Notes under the pieces: generated by a model | Databases searched by the model: none | Told to the model about the DNA's origin: nothing | What the model saw: the letters and a program-made list of their open reading frames with translations, nothing else | Shown: piece after piece, positions 1-9,193 of the stretch | Numbering within the stretch: the first letter of the stretch is position 1 | Layout: each line of letters starts with the position of its first letter | Position numbers and translations under genes: made by a program | From: Saccharomonospora piscinae | Lineage (GTDB): Bacteria; Actinomycetota; Actinomycetes; Mycobacteriales; Pseudonocardiaceae | Direction: 5' to 3' | Length of the DNA: 64,000 nt | Assembly: GCF_005862235.1 (NCBI RefSeq) | Contig: NZ_VCEK01000004.1 | Coordinates: forward strand, 509,869 to 573,868

Positions 1-366
1 CAGGGCAACGACCTGCACTGCCGCATCCGCGTCCCGGTGACCACGGCCGCGCTCGGCGCGACCATCCCGATGGACACCCTCGTCGACGGCGAGACCGAGG
101 TGGAGATCGAACCGGGAACCCAGCCGAACACCGAACTGGTGATGCCGGGTCTGGGCATGCCCCGGCTGCGGTCCTCGGGCCGGGTGGACGGCCGGGGCGA
201 CCTCCACGTCCACATCGACGTGGTGGTGCCCACCAAACTCGACGACGAGCAGACCGAACTGCTGCGCGAGTTCGCCACGCTGCGGGGTGAGGAGGCACCG
301 ACACTCGGTGGCAACGGCCACAAGCCGGGCGGTCTCTTCTCCAAGCTGCGCGCCAAGAGCCGCTGA
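1..366 (+). CDS. dnaJ: Chaperone protein DnaJ, C-terminal part (5' end outside window)
   Basis: The frame is open from base 1 and ends at a TGA at 364-366, so 121 C-terminal residues are visible. They match the second substrate-binding beta domain of DnaJ: the run PMDTLVDGETEVEIEPGTQ, then PGLGMPRLRSSGRVDGRGDLH, which is the typical end of the CTDII domain with its GRGDL segment. DnaJ delivers unfolded clients to DnaK and stimulates its ATPase in the cytosol. The J domain and the cysteine-rich zinc domain lie upstream of the window. rsmE starts 9 bp downstream, as next to M. tuberculosis dnaJ2, so this copy is probably the DnaJ2 type (inference from order only). Confidence 0.93.
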   Translation, partial: QGNDLHCRIRVPVTTAALGATIPMDTLVDGETEVEIEPGTQPNTELVMPGLGMPRLRSSGRVDGRGDLHVHIDVVVPTKLDDEQTELLREFATLRGEEAPTLGGNGHKPGGLFSKLRAKSR

Positions 367-375
367 CAGCACACC

Positions 376-1146
376 GTGGGCGACACGACACCTCCCGTGT
401 TCCTCGTCCCGTCGCTGCCCGACGTCTCCGACGCCTCAGACGCAGCCACCACGGTGCTCGACGGGGAGGAGGCACACCACGCGGTCACCGTGCGGCGGCT
501 GCGTGCGGGTGAGCGGCTGGCGCTGAGCGACGGCCGGGGCACGCTGGCCGACTGCGTGGTGGCGGCGGTGCGGCCCGGTCGCAGGCCGGCCGTGGACGTG
601 CGGATCGAGGCCGTGCACACCGTGTCGGCCCCACCGCTGCGGGTGACGGTGGCGCAGGCCCTGGCGAAGGGCGATCGCGGCGAGCTGGCGGTGGAACTGG
701 CGACCGAGGCCGGTGCGGACGCGGTCGTGCCGTGGCGCGCCGCCCGCAGCGTGGCCCGCTGGGACGACGGCCCCCGTGGTGAGAAGGCGCTGGCGAAGTG
801 GCGCGCCGCCGCGCGCGCCGCGGCCAAGCAGGCGCGCCGCGCATGGGTTCCCGACGTGCCGGAGCCGGTGACCACCTCGCAGCTCGCCGAGGTGCTGGGC
901 CGGGCCGATCTCGCGCTCGTGCTCGACGGCGGCGCGTCCCGCGCGCTGCCGGAGGTTCCGCTCCCGGCCGAGGGCGAGATCGTGCTCGTCGTCGGCCCCG
1001 AGGGCGGGGTGTCGCCCGAGGAACGTGACGCCTTCGCGGAGGCGGGGGCGCGCGGTGTCCGGTTGGGACCGACGGTGTTGCGCACCTCCACGGCGGCGGC
1101 GGTCGCGCTGGGGGCGCTGGGTGCGCTGACCGGCCGGTGGCGATAG
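376..1146 (+). CDS. rsmE: 16S rRNA (uracil-1498-N3)-methyltransferase RsmE
   Basis: 256 residues, the usual length for RsmE. The enzyme methylates N3 of U1498 in 16S rRNA using S-adenosylmethionine. An N-terminal PUA-like part (about 1-75, containing GEEAHHAVTVRRLRAGE) precedes a SPOUT methyltransferase domain. The SPOUT knot is visible as VLVVGPEGGVSPEE near residue 200-213 and RLGPTVLRTSTAAAVAL near 230, the SAM-binding loops of the family. The GTG start at 376 lies 9 bp after the dnaJ stop. An alternative internal start would remove the conserved PVFLVPSL strand, so 376 is preferred. Probably co-transcribed with dnaJ. Confidence 0.93.
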   Translation: MGDTTPPVFLVPSLPDVSDASDAATTVLDGEEAHHAVTVRRLRAGERLALSDGRGTLADCVVAAVRPGRRPAVDVRIEAVHTVSAPPLRVTVAQALAKGDRGELAVELATEAGADAVVPWRAARSVARWDDGPRGEKALAKWRAAARAAAKQARRAWVPDVPEPVTTSQLAEVLGRADLALVLDGGASRALPEVPLPAEGEIVLVVGPEGGVSPEERDAFAEAGARGVRLGPTVLRTSTAAAVALGALGALTGRWR

Positions 1147-1282
1147 GCCGAACGGCGGTCGCGACTGGCGCGAGCGGCACAAAGCCCGGATTTTCTGGCG
1201 ACTTCGGCCCCGTCGCGGCCTCGGCGCGCTCTACCCTGTGGCACAGCCTGCGCGGGTGTGCGACCGACGTGCGGGCGATGAC

Positions 1283-1313
1283 CCGCCGGACGTCTCCCCC
1301 CTCGGTCCGGCGG
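1283..1313 (+). other. Hairpin in the rsmE-HIT intergenic region
   Basis: A perfect 9-bp stem (CCGCCGGAC at 1283-1291 with GTCCGGCGG at 1305-1313) encloses a 13-nt pyrimidine-rich loop. It lies 118 bp before the HIT gene inside a 285-bp gap (1147-1431) with no other convincing content. A -10-like TACCCT sits at 1232-1237, so the hairpin may lie in the leader of a transcript reading into the HIT gene. It could equally be a terminator for dnaJ-rsmE; no T-tract follows. Its role is unknown. Confidence 0.4.
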
Positions 1314-1431
1314 AGCCGCGGTGGCGAGTGGAGCGACCCCCAGGCTGCACCGCCCCGCGGCGCCCCACCGGCCGCGTGGGTGATGATGGACGTCGAGAGA
1401 CCACAGGCCGGCGTGGGACACAGGAGGTGCC

Positions 1432-1815
1432 GTGAGCGAGCGCAGCGACCAGGACGACTCCGAGGCGGGCGAGGGCGCCGCGACACTGTTCGAGCGGATC
1501 ATCGCCAGGGAGCTTCCCGCCGAGATCGTCCACGAGACCGCGACCACGATCGCGTTCCGCGACATCAGTCCGCAGGCCGCGACACACGTGCTGGTGGTGC
1601 CCAAGACCCGCTACCGCGACGTGGCCGAGCTGGCCGCCGCCGATCCCGCGTTGCTGGCCGACGTCGTGGCCACGGCGGCGGAGGTCGCGGCGCGGGAGGG
1701 GCTGACGGACGGTTACCGCGTGGTGTTCAACACGGGCGCCGACGCAGGACAGACGGTGTTCCACGTCCACGCCCACGTCCTCGGCGGGGAACAGCTCGGC
1801 CGGTTCGGACGTTGA
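1432..1815 (+). CDS. HIT family nucleotide hydrolase/transferase
   Basis: 127 residues with the histidine-triad signature HVHAHVLGG at residues 111-119 (H-x-H-x-H), followed by a short tail as in HinT-type proteins. These are cytosolic homodimers that hydrolyse purine nucleoside phosphoramidates and AMP-lysine. The central histidine forms the nucleotidyl intermediate. The alpha/beta core ATTIAFRDISPQAATHVLVVPK is also typical. The GTG start at 1432 has an AGGAGGTG ribosome site immediately upstream. It is followed by phoH, as in many actinobacteria. The physiological substrate cannot be told from sequence. Confidence 0.9.
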   Translation: MSERSDQDDSEAGEGAATLFERIIARELPAEIVHETATTIAFRDISPQAATHVLVVPKTRYRDVAELAAADPALLADVVATAAEVAAREGLTDGYRVVFNTGADAGQTVFHVHAHVLGGEQLGRFGR

Positions 1816-1824
1816 ACCAAGCCC

Positions 1825-1842
1825 GCAGGTAAACTCACCTGC
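1825..1842 (+). terminator. Short hairpin after HIT gene
   Basis: GCAGGT (1825-1830) and ACCTGC (1837-1842) form a 6-bp stem with a 6-nt loop, 10 bp after the HIT stop. There is no T-tract. It could be a weak terminator or a processing site before phoH. Confidence 0.35.
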
Positions 1843-1928
1843 CCCGACAGGGCGGATGCCGCTAGCATTGACCTGTCAAGCCCGTCGTCGACCAGCACGG
1901 AACGTGCAGAAAGCAGGCCAGAGGCCAC

Positions 1929-2978
1929 GTGGCCGGAACCGAACCGCTGCAACCCGCCAAAGCCACCGTCGCCCAGGAGCGCTCGGCGCAGTCGAAGTTC
2001 CCGATCCCTGACGCCGCGGCGCTCGTGTTGCTCGGCTCACGTGACGAGAACCTCCGTGTCGCGGAGGAACTGCTGGACGCCGATGTGCATGTCCGGGGCA
2101 ACGAAGTCACCCTCTCCGGCGCACCCGGTGACGTGGCGTTCGCCGAGCGGGTCTTCGAGGAACTGGTGACGCTGGCCCAGCGGGGTCAGCAACTCAAGCC
2201 GGACACGGTGCGGCGGACGGTGACCATGCTGTCCTCCGGCGGCTCCGAGTCCCCCGCCGACGTGCTGAGCATGAACATCCTGTCGCGGCGCGGCAGGACG
2301 ATCCGGCCGAAGACGCTGAACCAGAAGCGCTACGTGGACGCGATCGACCAGCACACGGTGGTGTTCGGCATCGGTCCCGCGGGGACGGGCAAGACCTACC
2401 TCGCGATGGCCAAGGCCGTGCAGGCGCTGCAGGGCAAGCAGGTCACCCGCATCATCCTGACGCGGCCGGCCGTGGAGGCGGGTGAGCGGCTGGGCTACCT
2501 GCCCGGAACGCTCTACGAGAAGATCGATCCGTATCTGCGCCCGCTCTACGACGCGCTGCACGACATGGTGGACCCGGAGTCGATCCCGCGGCTCATGCAG
2601 GCGGGCACCATCGAGATCGCCCCGCTCGCGTACATGCGCGGGCGCACGCTCAACGACGCGTTCATCATCCTCGACGAGGCCCAGAACACCACTCCCGAGC
2701 AGATGAAGATGTTCCTCACCCGGCTCGGGTTCGGGTCCAAGATCGTGGTGACCGGCGACATCACGCAGGTCGACCTGCCGACCGGCCAGCGCAGCGGGTT
2801 GCGCGTCGTGCGCGACATCTTGGAGGGCGTCGGCGACCTCAACTTCACCACGCTGACCAGTCACGACGTGGTGCGCCACCGGCTCGTGGGCGACATCGTG
2901 GACGCCTACGAGAAGTGGCAGGCCACGCAGGACAACCCCGGCGAATCCGACAAGGGCAACGGGCGGGGCGGCCGGTGA
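1929..2978 (+). CDS. phoH: PhoH family ATPase
   Basis: 349 residues. Walker A GPAGTGKT lies at about residues 148-155 and Walker [10 protein letters not shown] at about 244-252, followed by the sensor-like [12 protein letters not shown], all characteristic of PhoH. The N-terminal 100 residues contain a KH-like fold ([20 protein letters not shown]). PhoH proteins are cytosolic P-loop ATPases linked to RNA metabolism. The gene is fused by a 4-bp GTGA overlap to ybeY, and the PhoH-YbeY pairing supports a role in rRNA processing (known association; exact reaction unknown). The GTG start at 1929 has a weak upstream CAGAGG. First gene of a run of five overlapping genes ending with era. Confidence 0.93.
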   Translation: MAGTEPLQPAKATVAQERSAQSKFPIPDAAALVLLGSRDENLRVAEELLDADVHVRGNEVTLSGAPGDVAFAERVFEELVTLAQRGQQLKPDTVRRTVTMLSSGGSESPADVLSMNILSRRGRTIRPKTLNQKRYVDAIDQHTVVFGIGPAGTGKTYLAMAKAVQALQGKQVTRIILTRPAVEAGERLGYLPGTLYEKIDPYLRPLYDALHDMVDPESIPRLMQAGTIEIAPLAYMRGRTLNDAFIILDEAQNTTPEQMKMFLTRLGFGSKIVVTGDITQVDLPTGQRSGLRVVRDILEGVGDLNFTTLTSHDVVRHRLVGDIVDAYEKWQATQDNPGESDKGNGRGGR

Positions 2979-3526
2979 GCATCGAGATCGCCAACGAGTC
3001 CGGTGTCGACGTCGACGAGACCTCCATCGTGGCGGCGGCGCGGTTCGCGCTCGACCGCATGGAGGTCAGCCCGCTGGCGGAGCTGTCCGTGGTGCTGGTG
3101 ACCCTGGACGTCATGGAGGAGCTGCACGAGCGCTGGATGGACCTTCCGGGGCCCACCGACGTGATGGCGTTTCCCATGGACGAGCTGGAGGCGGGCCGCA
3201 GGCCGGACGCGGTGGAGTCGTCTCCCGCGTTGCTGGGCGACATCGTGCTGTGCCCCGGGTTCGCGCGCGAGCAGGCGCGCAAGGCCGGGCATCCGCTGCT
3301 GGACGAACTGCACCTGCTGACCGTGCACGGGGTGCTGCACCTGCTCGGCTACGACCACGCGGAGGCCGAGGAGGAGCGGGAGATGTTCGCGTTGCAGAAG
3401 AGCATTCTCGCCGAGTTCCGGGACACCCTGGCCGCCGCGCTCCGGCAGGACGTGCAACGGACCAACGACGACCGGCTACTGGGCGCGGCGGGACTCGACA
3501 GAAGGCCTGACTCGGAGACATCGTGA
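2975..3526 (+). CDS. ybeY: Endoribonuclease YbeY
   Basis: 183 residues from the GTG at 2975, which overlaps the phoH stop by 4 bp. A more upstream start at 2915 is possible but would add 20 residues with no family counterpart. The zinc triad H-x3-H-x5-H is visible as [11 protein letters not shown] near residue 119, preceded by the conserved [11 protein letters not shown] and LLGDIVLCP segments. YbeY is a single-strand endoribonuclease needed for 16S rRNA 3'-end maturation and 70S quality control. The C-terminal ~30 residues are polar and divergent, as in actinobacterial homologues. The next gene overlaps by 4 bp. Confidence 0.94.
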   Translation: MSIEIANESGVDVDETSIVAAARFALDRMEVSPLAELSVVLVTLDVMEELHERWMDLPGPTDVMAFPMDELEAGRRPDAVESSPALLGDIVLCPGFAREQARKAGHPLLDELHLLTVHGVLHLLGYDHAEAEEEREMFALQKSILAEFRDTLAAALRQDVQRTNDDRLLGAAGLDRRPDSETS

Positions 3527-4869
3527 CTTCTTCGGCCACGCTGCTGGTCGTGGCGGTGCTGCTCGTGTTCCTGGGGGGCGTGTTCGCGGCGGCGGATGCG
3601 GCGATCTCCACGGCCTCGCTGGCGCGGGCCGAGGGCCTGGAACGACTGGGCAGGACCGGCTCGCGCCAACTGATCACGGTGATCGGCGAACGCAGCCGGC
3701 ACATCAACCTGCTGTTGCTGTTGCGCATGGGGTGCGAGCTCACGGCGACGGTGCTGGTGACCGTGGTGGCGCTGCGCTGGATCGACCCCGACTGGCTGGC
3801 GGTGCTGATCACCGCGCTCGCCATGGCGGTGGTCAGCTACGTCGTCGTCGGAGTGGGGCCCCGCACGATCGGCAGGCAGCATCCGTACCGGGTGGGACTC
3901 GCCGTCGCCGGGCCCGTGCGGGTGCTGGGCACCGTGCTGGGGCCGCTGAGCAAGCTGCTGATCGTGGTCGGCAACGCGATCACGCCCGGCAAGGGGTTCC
4001 GCGAGGGGCCGTTCACCAGTGAGACCGAGCTGCGGGAGCTGGTGGACCTCGCGCAGGAGCGCGGCGTGGTGGGCACCGACGAGCGCGAGATGATCCACTC
4101 GGTCTTCGAGTTGGGGGACACGGTGGCCCGCGAGGTCATGGTGCCGCGCACGGAGATCGTGTGGATCGAGCGGAACAAGACCGTGCGGCAGGCGCTGGCC
4201 CTGTCGATCCGGACGGGCTTCACCCGGATTCCGGTGATCGACGAGTCCGTGGACGACATCGTCGGCGTGGTCAACCTCAAGGATCTCGTCCGCGCCTCCA
4301 TCGCCGAGGGCGGCACCGGCCGCGAGGTGGCCGACCTGATGACGCCGGCCGACTTCGTGCCCGACTCCAAGCGGCTCGACAGCCTGCTCAAGCACATGCA
4401 GGTCTCCCGCCACCACCTCGCGATCGCCGTGGACGAGTACGGTGGCACGGCCGGTCTCGTGACCATCGAGGACGTCCTGGAGGAGATCGTCGGGGAGATT
4501 ACCGACGAGTCCGACACCGACGAACGACCCCCGGTGGAGCACGTCGACGACCACGTGGTGCGGGTCTCCGCGCGGCTGGGCGTCGGTGACCTGGGCGAAC
4601 TGTTCGGCGTGGACCTCTCCGAGCACGACGTGGAGACGGTCGGCGGGCTGCTCGCGCAGCGCCTGGGCCGGGTGCCGCTGCCCGGGGCCGAGGCCGAGAT
4701 CGACGGCCTGCGGCTGCGCGCCGAGGGCGGCAAGGACCGGCGCGGGCGGATGCGGATCACCACCGTCGTGGTGCGGGCCGCGGACGGCCGCCGCATCGGG
4801 CCCGGCACCCCGCCCGCCGAGGGCCGGGACGACGAAGACGAGCGCGACAGGAGAGTGGAGCATGCCTGA
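3523..4869 (+). CDS. HlyC/CorC family CBS-domain membrane transporter
   Basis: 448 residues. A DUF21 membrane domain (hydrophobic segments near residues 5-25, 60-85 and 90-112) is followed by a CBS pair (about 205-340, with [15 protein letters not shown] and [25 protein letters not shown]) and a C-terminal CorC_HlyC domain (about 350-435, with [16 protein letters not shown] and [14 protein letters not shown]). Members are CNNM/CorC-like Mg2+ or Co2+ exporters regulated by nucleotide binding to the CBS domains. The GTG start overlaps ybeY by 4 bp. The same position in mycobacteria holds Rv2366c. Transport specificity is inferred from the family. Confidence 0.92.
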   Translation: MTSSATLLVVAVLLVFLGGVFAAADAAISTASLARAEGLERLGRTGSRQLITVIGERSRHINLLLLLRMGCELTATVLVTVVALRWIDPDWLAVLITALAMAVVSYVVVGVGPRTIGRQHPYRVGLAVAGPVRVLGTVLGPLSKLLIVVGNAITPGKGFREGPFTSETELRELVDLAQERGVVGTDEREMIHSVFELGDTVAREVMVPRTEIVWIERNKTVRQALALSIRTGFTRIPVIDESVDDIVGVVNLKDLVRASIAEGGTGREVADLMTPADFVPDSKRLDSLLKHMQVSRHHLAIAVDEYGGTAGLVTIEDVLEEIVGEITDESDTDERPPVEHVDDHVVRVSARLGVGDLGELFGVDLSEHDVETVGGLLAQRLGRVPLPGAEAEIDGLRLRAEGGKDRRGRMRITTVVVRAADGRRIGPGTPPAEGRDDEDERDRRVEHA

Positions 4870-5197
4870 CCTCGACCCCGAGGACGAGAAGATCGTCATC
4901 CTCGCGCGTTCGGCGCGCGCGAGGACACAGGCGGCCGAGGGCGCGGCCGTGCGGGACACCGACGGCCGCACGTACGCGGCGACGACGGTGGAGCTGCCCT
5001 CGCTGCGGCTGACGGCGTTGCAGGCCGCGGTCGCGGCGGCCGTGTCCAGCGGCGCCGAGGGGCTTGAGGCGGCGGCCGTGGTCACGGACTTCCCGTTGGT
5101 GCAGGGCTGCTCGGTGCAGGCGGTCCGCGACCTCACGGAGAGCGCGCCGATCCTGCGGGCCGACCCGGCCGGCACCGTGCAGGAGACGCTGCGGTGA
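4862..5197 (+). CDS. Deaminase-fold protein lacking zinc ligands (Rv2365c-like)
   Basis: 111 residues from the ATG at 4862, overlapping the CorC stop by 8 bp and the era start by 4 bp. Proteins at this place are commonly annotated as cytidine deaminases because of similarity in the N-terminal strand-helix region (here KIVILARSARARTQ and TYAATTVELPSL). The catalytic H-A-E and P-C-x-x-C zinc motifs are not present in the translation, so catalysis of that type is unlikely. A structural or regulatory role linked to Era is possible but speculative. Position and length match M. tuberculosis Rv2365c. Confidence 0.8.
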   Translation: MPDLDPEDEKIVILARSARARTQAAEGAAVRDTDGRTYAATTVELPSLRLTALQAAVAAAVSSGAEGLEAAAVVTDFPLVQGCSVQAVRDLTESAPILRADPAGTVQETLR

Positions 5198-6096
5198 GTG
5201 AGAGCGAACATCGCTCGGGTTTCGCGTGCTTCGTCGGACGGCCGAACGCGGGCAAGTCCACCCTGACCAACGCGCTGGTGGGGTCCAAGGTCGCCATCAC
5301 GTCGAGCAAGCCACAGACCACCCGGCACGCCATCCGCGGCATCGTCCACCGCGACGACGCGCAGCTCATCATCGTGGACACCCCGGGACTGCACCGGCCC
5401 CGCACGTTGCTGGGGGAGCGGCTCAACGACGTCGTGCGCGCCACGTGGTCGGAGGTCGACGTCGTCGGCTTCTGCGTGCCCGCGGACGAGAAGGTCGGTC
5501 CCGGTGACCGGTTCATCGCGCAGGAGCTGTCGAAGATCGCCCGGCGTACTCCGGTGCTGGGCATCGTGACGAAGACCGACCTCGTCGGCAAGGAGCAGGT
5601 CGCCAAGCAGTTGCTCGCGCTGCAGGACGTCATGGACTTCGCCGACCTCGTTCCCGTGTCGGCCGTCGAGTCCTACCAGGTGGACACGCTGGCCGACCTG
5701 CTGGTGACGCACCTTCCGGAAGGCCCGGAGCTGTACCCGGACGGCGACCTCACCGACGAACCCGAGCAGACGCTCGTGGCGGAACTGATCCGCGAGGCCG
5801 CGCTGGAGGGCGTGCGCGACGAGCTGCCCCACTCCATCGCGGTCACGATCGAGGAGATGTTCCCGCGTGAGGGCAGGGACGACCTCGTCGACATCTACGC
5901 GCACCTCTACGTCGAGCGCACCAGTCAGCGCGGGATCGTGCTCGGGCACCGGGGCGGCAGGCTCAAGGACGTGGGGGCGCGGGCGCGGCAGCAGATCGAG
6001 GCGCTGCTCGGCAGCAAGGTGTACCTCGACCTGCACGTCAAGGTGGCCAAGGACTGGCAGCGCGACCCGAGGCAACTCCGCAGGCTCGGTTTCTGA
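5194..6096 (+). CDS. era: GTPase Era
   Basis: 300 residues, standard Era length. G1 GRPNAGKST, G3 DTPG and G4 TKTD lie in the first ~130 residues, and the C-terminal KH domain contains RGIVLGHRGGRLKDVG near residue 248. Era binds the 3' end of 16S rRNA and acts in 30S subunit maturation and cell-cycle control. The GTG start overlaps the preceding gene by 4 bp, so era ends an overlapping phoH-ybeY-corC-x-era operon whose members mostly act on ribosome assembly. Confidence 0.97.
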   Translation: MSESEHRSGFACFVGRPNAGKSTLTNALVGSKVAITSSKPQTTRHAIRGIVHRDDAQLIIVDTPGLHRPRTLLGERLNDVVRATWSEVDVVGFCVPADEKVGPGDRFIAQELSKIARRTPVLGIVTKTDLVGKEQVAKQLLALQDVMDFADLVPVSAVESYQVDTLADLLVTHLPEGPELYPDGDLTDEPEQTLVAELIREAALEGVRDELPHSIAVTIEEMFPREGRDDLVDIYAHLYVERTSQRGIVLGHRGGRLKDVGARARQQIEALLGSKVYLDLHVKVAKDWQRDPRQLRRLGF

Positions 6097-6170
6097 CACC
6101 ACCCCGCCACGCGCTGTGAGCGCCCGGCGGTTGCGCGGGCGACGGACCACCGTCGTGGGACGATGGAGTC

Positions 6171-7022
6171 GTGAGTCTGTATCGGGACACCGGCGTGGTG
6201 CTGCGGGTCCACAAGCTCGGTGAGGCCGACCGCATCATCACCCTGCTCACCCGCCGCCACGGCAAGGTTCGCGCCGTGGCCAAGGGGGTGCGGCGGACGA
6301 CGTCCCGGTTCGGTGCGCGGCTGGAGCCGTTCGGCCATGTCGACGTCCAGCTCTACACGGGCCGCACGCTCGACGTCATCACCCAGGTCGAGACCGTGGA
6401 CGCGTTCGCGCTCCCGCTCGTCGGCGACTACCAGCGCTACACCGCAGCCAGCGCCATCACCGAGACCGCGGACCGGCTCACGGCGGAGGAGGGCGAGCCG
6501 GTGCTGAAGCTGTACCTGCTGGCGGTCGGGGCGTTGCGGGCGCTCGCGGAGGGGCGCCGGGACGCCTCGTTCGTCCTCGACGCCTTCCTGCTGAGGTCCA
6601 TGGCGTGGGCCGGGTGGGCTCCGGCGATCACCGAGTGCGCCCGGTGCGGGCAGCCGGGCCCGCACGGCGCGTTCAACGTCCAGGCTGGCGGGTCGCTGTG
6701 CCCCCGTTGCCGCGTTCCCGGCTCGGTCCACCCCGCACCCGAGGCGCTGGTGCTGCTCGCCGCGCTGCTGCACGGTGACTGGGAGACCGCCGAGCACACC
6801 ACCCAGGGGGTGCGGCGCGATGTCAGCGGGCTCGTCGCCGCGCACCTGCAGTGGCATCTCGAACGCCAGCTGCGGTCGCTGCCGCTCGTGGAACGCCGTG
6901 CCCGTGAGGCGCCGATCGCCGACACGTTAGGGTCGGTGCCGGTGTCCGGCGAGACGGAGGTAACGAGTGCGGCGCAGGGGACGCGAAGCCGCGAAAGCGC
7001 ACGAGGAGCTACGGGAGCCTGA
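6171..7022 (+). CDS. recO: DNA repair protein RecO
   Basis: 283 residues. An N-terminal OB fold (about 1-80: [20 protein letters not shown]) precedes a helical domain with a four-cysteine zinc site: C156-x2-C159 (ECARCG) and C177-x2-C180 (CPRC). RecO loads RecA onto SSB-coated gaps with RecR and anneals strands. The last ~40 residues are low-complexity and overlap the start of uppS by 56 bp, which is unusual but seen in actinomycetes. The GTG start at 6171 has GGGACGATGGA upstream. Confidence 0.94.
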   Translation: MSLYRDTGVVLRVHKLGEADRIITLLTRRHGKVRAVAKGVRRTTSRFGARLEPFGHVDVQLYTGRTLDVITQVETVDAFALPLVGDYQRYTAASAITETADRLTAEEGEPVLKLYLLAVGALRALAEGRRDASFVLDAFLLRSMAWAGWAPAITECARCGQPGPHGAFNVQAGGSLCPRCRVPGSVHPAPEALVLLAALLHGDWETAEHTTQGVRRDVSGLVAAHLQWHLERQLRSLPLVERRAREAPIADTLGSVPVSGETEVTSAAQGTRSRESARGATGA

Positions 7023-7785
7023 ACCGCACCCGTCCGGTGCGCGGCCGCCTGCCATCCCGCCCGAGCTGGTGCCGAACCACGTGGCGCTGGTGATGGACGG
7101 CAACGGCCGCTGGGCCAACCAGCGCGGGCTGCCACGGATCGAGGGACACAAGCGCGGCGAGGCCGTGATGATCGACGTGGCCAGCGGCGCCGTGGAACTC
7201 GGCGTCAAGTGGCTGTCGGTGTACGCGTTCTCGACCGAGAACTGGAAGCGCAGTCCCGACGAGGTCCGCTTCCTGATGGGCTTCAACCGCGACACGATCC
7301 GCAGGCAGGTGGACTACCTGGGCTCCATCGGGGTGCGCATCCGCTGGGCCGGGCGCACACCCCGGTTGTGGCGCAGTGTCATCAAGGAGTTGCAGGACGC
7401 GGAGGAGAAGACCCGCGACAACACGCTGCTGAACATGACGATGTGCGTCAACTACGGTGGGCGCGCCGAACTCGGCGACGCCGCACGGCGAATCGCCAGG
7501 CTCGCCGCCGAAGGCAAGATCAACCCGGACAAGGTGGACGATCGGATGCTCGCGAAGTATCTGTACCAGCCCGAGATGCCGGACGTGGACCTGTTCCTGC
7601 GCCCGTCGGGTGAGTTGCGCACGTCGAACTTCATGCTGTGGCAGTCCGCCTACGCCGAGTTCGTCTTCCAGGACACGCTCTTTCCCGACTTCGATCGCAC
7701 GCAGCTGTGGCAGGCGTGCCTGGAGTACGCGAAACGCGATCGCCGGTTCGGGGCCGCGGTGGACGCGGCGGGTGGTCGGCCATGA
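6967..7785 (+). CDS. uppS: Z-isoprenyl (decaprenyl) diphosphate synthase UppS
   Basis: 272 residues. The cis-prenyltransferase signature [12 protein letters not shown] begins at residue 43, with Asp44 as the Mg/diphosphate-binding residue, followed by [13 protein letters not shown] and the C-terminal [18 protein letters not shown]. It condenses isopentenyl diphosphate units in Z configuration to build the C50 or C55 carrier lipid for peptidoglycan and arabinogalactan. The GTG start lies inside the recO tail. A later ATG near residue 43 would cut the active site. recO-uppS order matches M. tuberculosis Rv2362c-Rv2361c. Confidence 0.95.
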   Translation: MRRRGREAAKAHEELREPEPHPSGARPPAIPPELVPNHVALVMDGNGRWANQRGLPRIEGHKRGEAVMIDVASGAVELGVKWLSVYAFSTENWKRSPDEVRFLMGFNRDTIRRQVDYLGSIGVRIRWAGRTPRLWRSVIKELQDAEEKTRDNTLLNMTMCVNYGGRAELGDAARRIARLAAEGKINPDKVDDRMLAKYLYQPEMPDVDLFLRPSGELRTSNFMLWQSAYAEFVFQDTLFPDFDRTQLWQACLEYAKRDRRFGAAVDAAGGRP

Positions 7786-8192
7786 CGTCGGAGGCCGCTG
7801 ACACCGCGGCACTGCTGACGTCGGCCCGGCACGCGCTGGAGCGCTACCTGGAGGTGCGGGTCGACGACGACGGCACGCTGACGTTCTCCCACGCCGACGT
7901 GCCGTGCGTGGTGCAGGCGATGCGGCTGGCCGAGGGGCTGTCCGTGCTGAGCCTGACCTGCGTGATCGCCTGGGATCTGCCCGACCAGCCCGAACTGGCC
8001 GCGACGGTGGCGGAGCGTGCGGGTCAGGGATTGTTCGGCACCCTGGGCATCGTCCACACCGAGCGGGGACTCGATCTCACGCTGCGCTACGCGTTCCCGG
8101 CGGACGGCCTCGACGAGGCCGCACTGGGCACGCTGCTGATGCTCGTGGTGTCCACGGCGTCCCAGGTTCGCTCCGAGCTGCTGGGGGCATGA
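7782..8192 (+). CDS. Small YbjN/chaperone-like protein (Rv2360c position)
   Basis: 136 residues from the ATG at 7782, overlapping the uppS stop by 4 bp and the next start by 4 bp. The pattern is helix ([16 protein letters not shown]), strands with charged turns ([16 protein letters not shown]), then a C-terminal helix ([19 protein letters not shown]). This resembles the YbjN / type III secretion chaperone-like fold common in actinobacteria. No catalytic motif is visible. The same position in mycobacteria holds the uncharacterised Rv2360c. Function unknown; the fold call is tentative. Confidence 0.75.
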   Translation: MTSEAADTAALLTSARHALERYLEVRVDDDGTLTFSHADVPCVVQAMRLAEGLSVLSLTCVIAWDLPDQPELAATVAERAGQGLFGTLGIVHTERGLDLTLRYAFPADGLDEAALGTLLMLVVSTASQVRSELLGA

Positions 8193-9193
8193 GCGACGGC
8201 ACCGCGGCGCCGGTCGAGCCGCGACGGCGGGGGCCGCTCACCTCGGTCGAGGTGCTGTGCGTGGTGCTGCTCGTGGCCATCGTCGGGCAGTCGTGGCTGG
8301 CGTCGGTGCTTGACGTTCCCGCGTTGCGGACCGCAGCCACGGTGTTCGTGGCGGTGTGCGTCCAGGCGCTGCCCTTCCTGGTGCTCGGTGTGCTCATCAG
8401 CGGTGCGCTCGCCGCGTTCGTGCCGGCGAAAGCACTGCGAGCGGTGTTGCCGCGCAGGCAGTCCGCCGCCGTCGGCGTGGCCGGTCTCTCGGGGATCGCG
8501 CTGCCGGGCTGTGAGTGCGCGTCGGTGCCGGTGGCCCGCCGCCTGATCGGGCAGGGCGTGGCACCCGCGGCGGCGTTGACGTTCCTGCTGGCCGCCCCGG
8601 CCGTGAACCCCGTCGTGCTCGTGGCGACGGCGGTGGCCTTCCCCGGTGAGCCCGGCATGGTGGTGGCGCGGTTCGTGGCCTCGCTGGCGACGTCGGTGTT
8701 CATGGGACTGCTGTGGTTGCGGTTCGGCAGGCTGGAGTGGATCGCCGAGCGGGTGCTGCGGCGGGTGCCCGAGACGGGCGGGAGCCGGTGGGCCACCTTC
8801 GCCGAGACCGCGCGTGCCGATCTCATCGACGCGGGCGGTTTCCTGGTGCTGGGCGCGCTGGTGTCGGCACTGCTCGGGGTACTGGTGCCGCCCTCGTGGT
8901 TCGGCGCGCTGTCCGACGACCTCGTGCTCGGTGTCCTGGTGATGGCCGTACTGGCGGTGGTGCTCTCGTTGTGCAGCGAGGCCGACGCGTTCGTGGCGGC
9001 CTCGCTGGCGCCCGTGCCGCTGCTGCCGAAGCTCGTGTTCCTCGTGGTGGGGCCCGCCGTGGATCTCAAGTTGTTCGCGTTGCAGGCGGGGACGTTCGGC
9101 AGGGCGTTCGCGTTGCGGTTCGCTCCCGCGACGTTCGTCGTCGCGGTGGGGTGCGCACTCGTGGCGGGTTCGCTGCTGCTGGGAGGGGACTGA
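8189..9193 (+). CDS. COG0701 permease (DUF318/ArsP_1 family)
   Basis: 334 residues with about eight hydrophobic segments. The family motif is GIALPGCECASVPVARRL (about residues 100-117), followed by a LAAPAVNPVVL segment. The second half repeats the pattern with LSLCSEADAFVAASLA near residue 265, showing the internal duplication of the family. COG0701 permeases export arsenicals or other small solutes, and in many firmicutes and actinobacteria are paired with a COG3689 protein, as here. ATGA overlap with the preceding gene and a 1-bp overlap with the next show tight coupling. The nearby zinc regulators suggest a link with zinc homeostasis (inference). Confidence 0.9.
   Translation: MSDGTAAPVEPRRRGPLTSVEVLCVVLLVAIVGQSWLASVLDVPALRTAATVFVAVCVQALPFLVLGVLISGALAAFVPAKALRAVLPRRQSAAVGVAGLSGIALPGCECASVPVARRLIGQGVAPAAALTFLLAAPAVNPVVLVATAVAFPGEPGMVVARFVASLATSVFMGLLWLRFGRLEWIAERVLRRVPETGGSRWATFAETARADLIDAGGFLVLGALVSALLGVLVPPSWFGALSDDLVLGVLVMAVLAVVLSLCSEADAFVAASLAPVPLLPKLVFLVVGPAVDLKLFALQAGTFGRAFALRFAPATFVVAVGCALVAGSLLLGGD

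Noticed and set aside
1137-1832. Open frame spanning the rsmE-HIT gap in another phase
   Set aside because: It overlaps the HIT gene in a different frame and has no ribosome site or homology; kept as non-coding leader with a hairpin.
3349-6150. Long open frame on the minus strand, 933 codons
   Set aside because: It lies opposite ybeY-corC-era, whose families are certain. In this GC-rich DNA long antisense frames arise from codon bias, and the product is His/Asp/Arg-rich without a domain.
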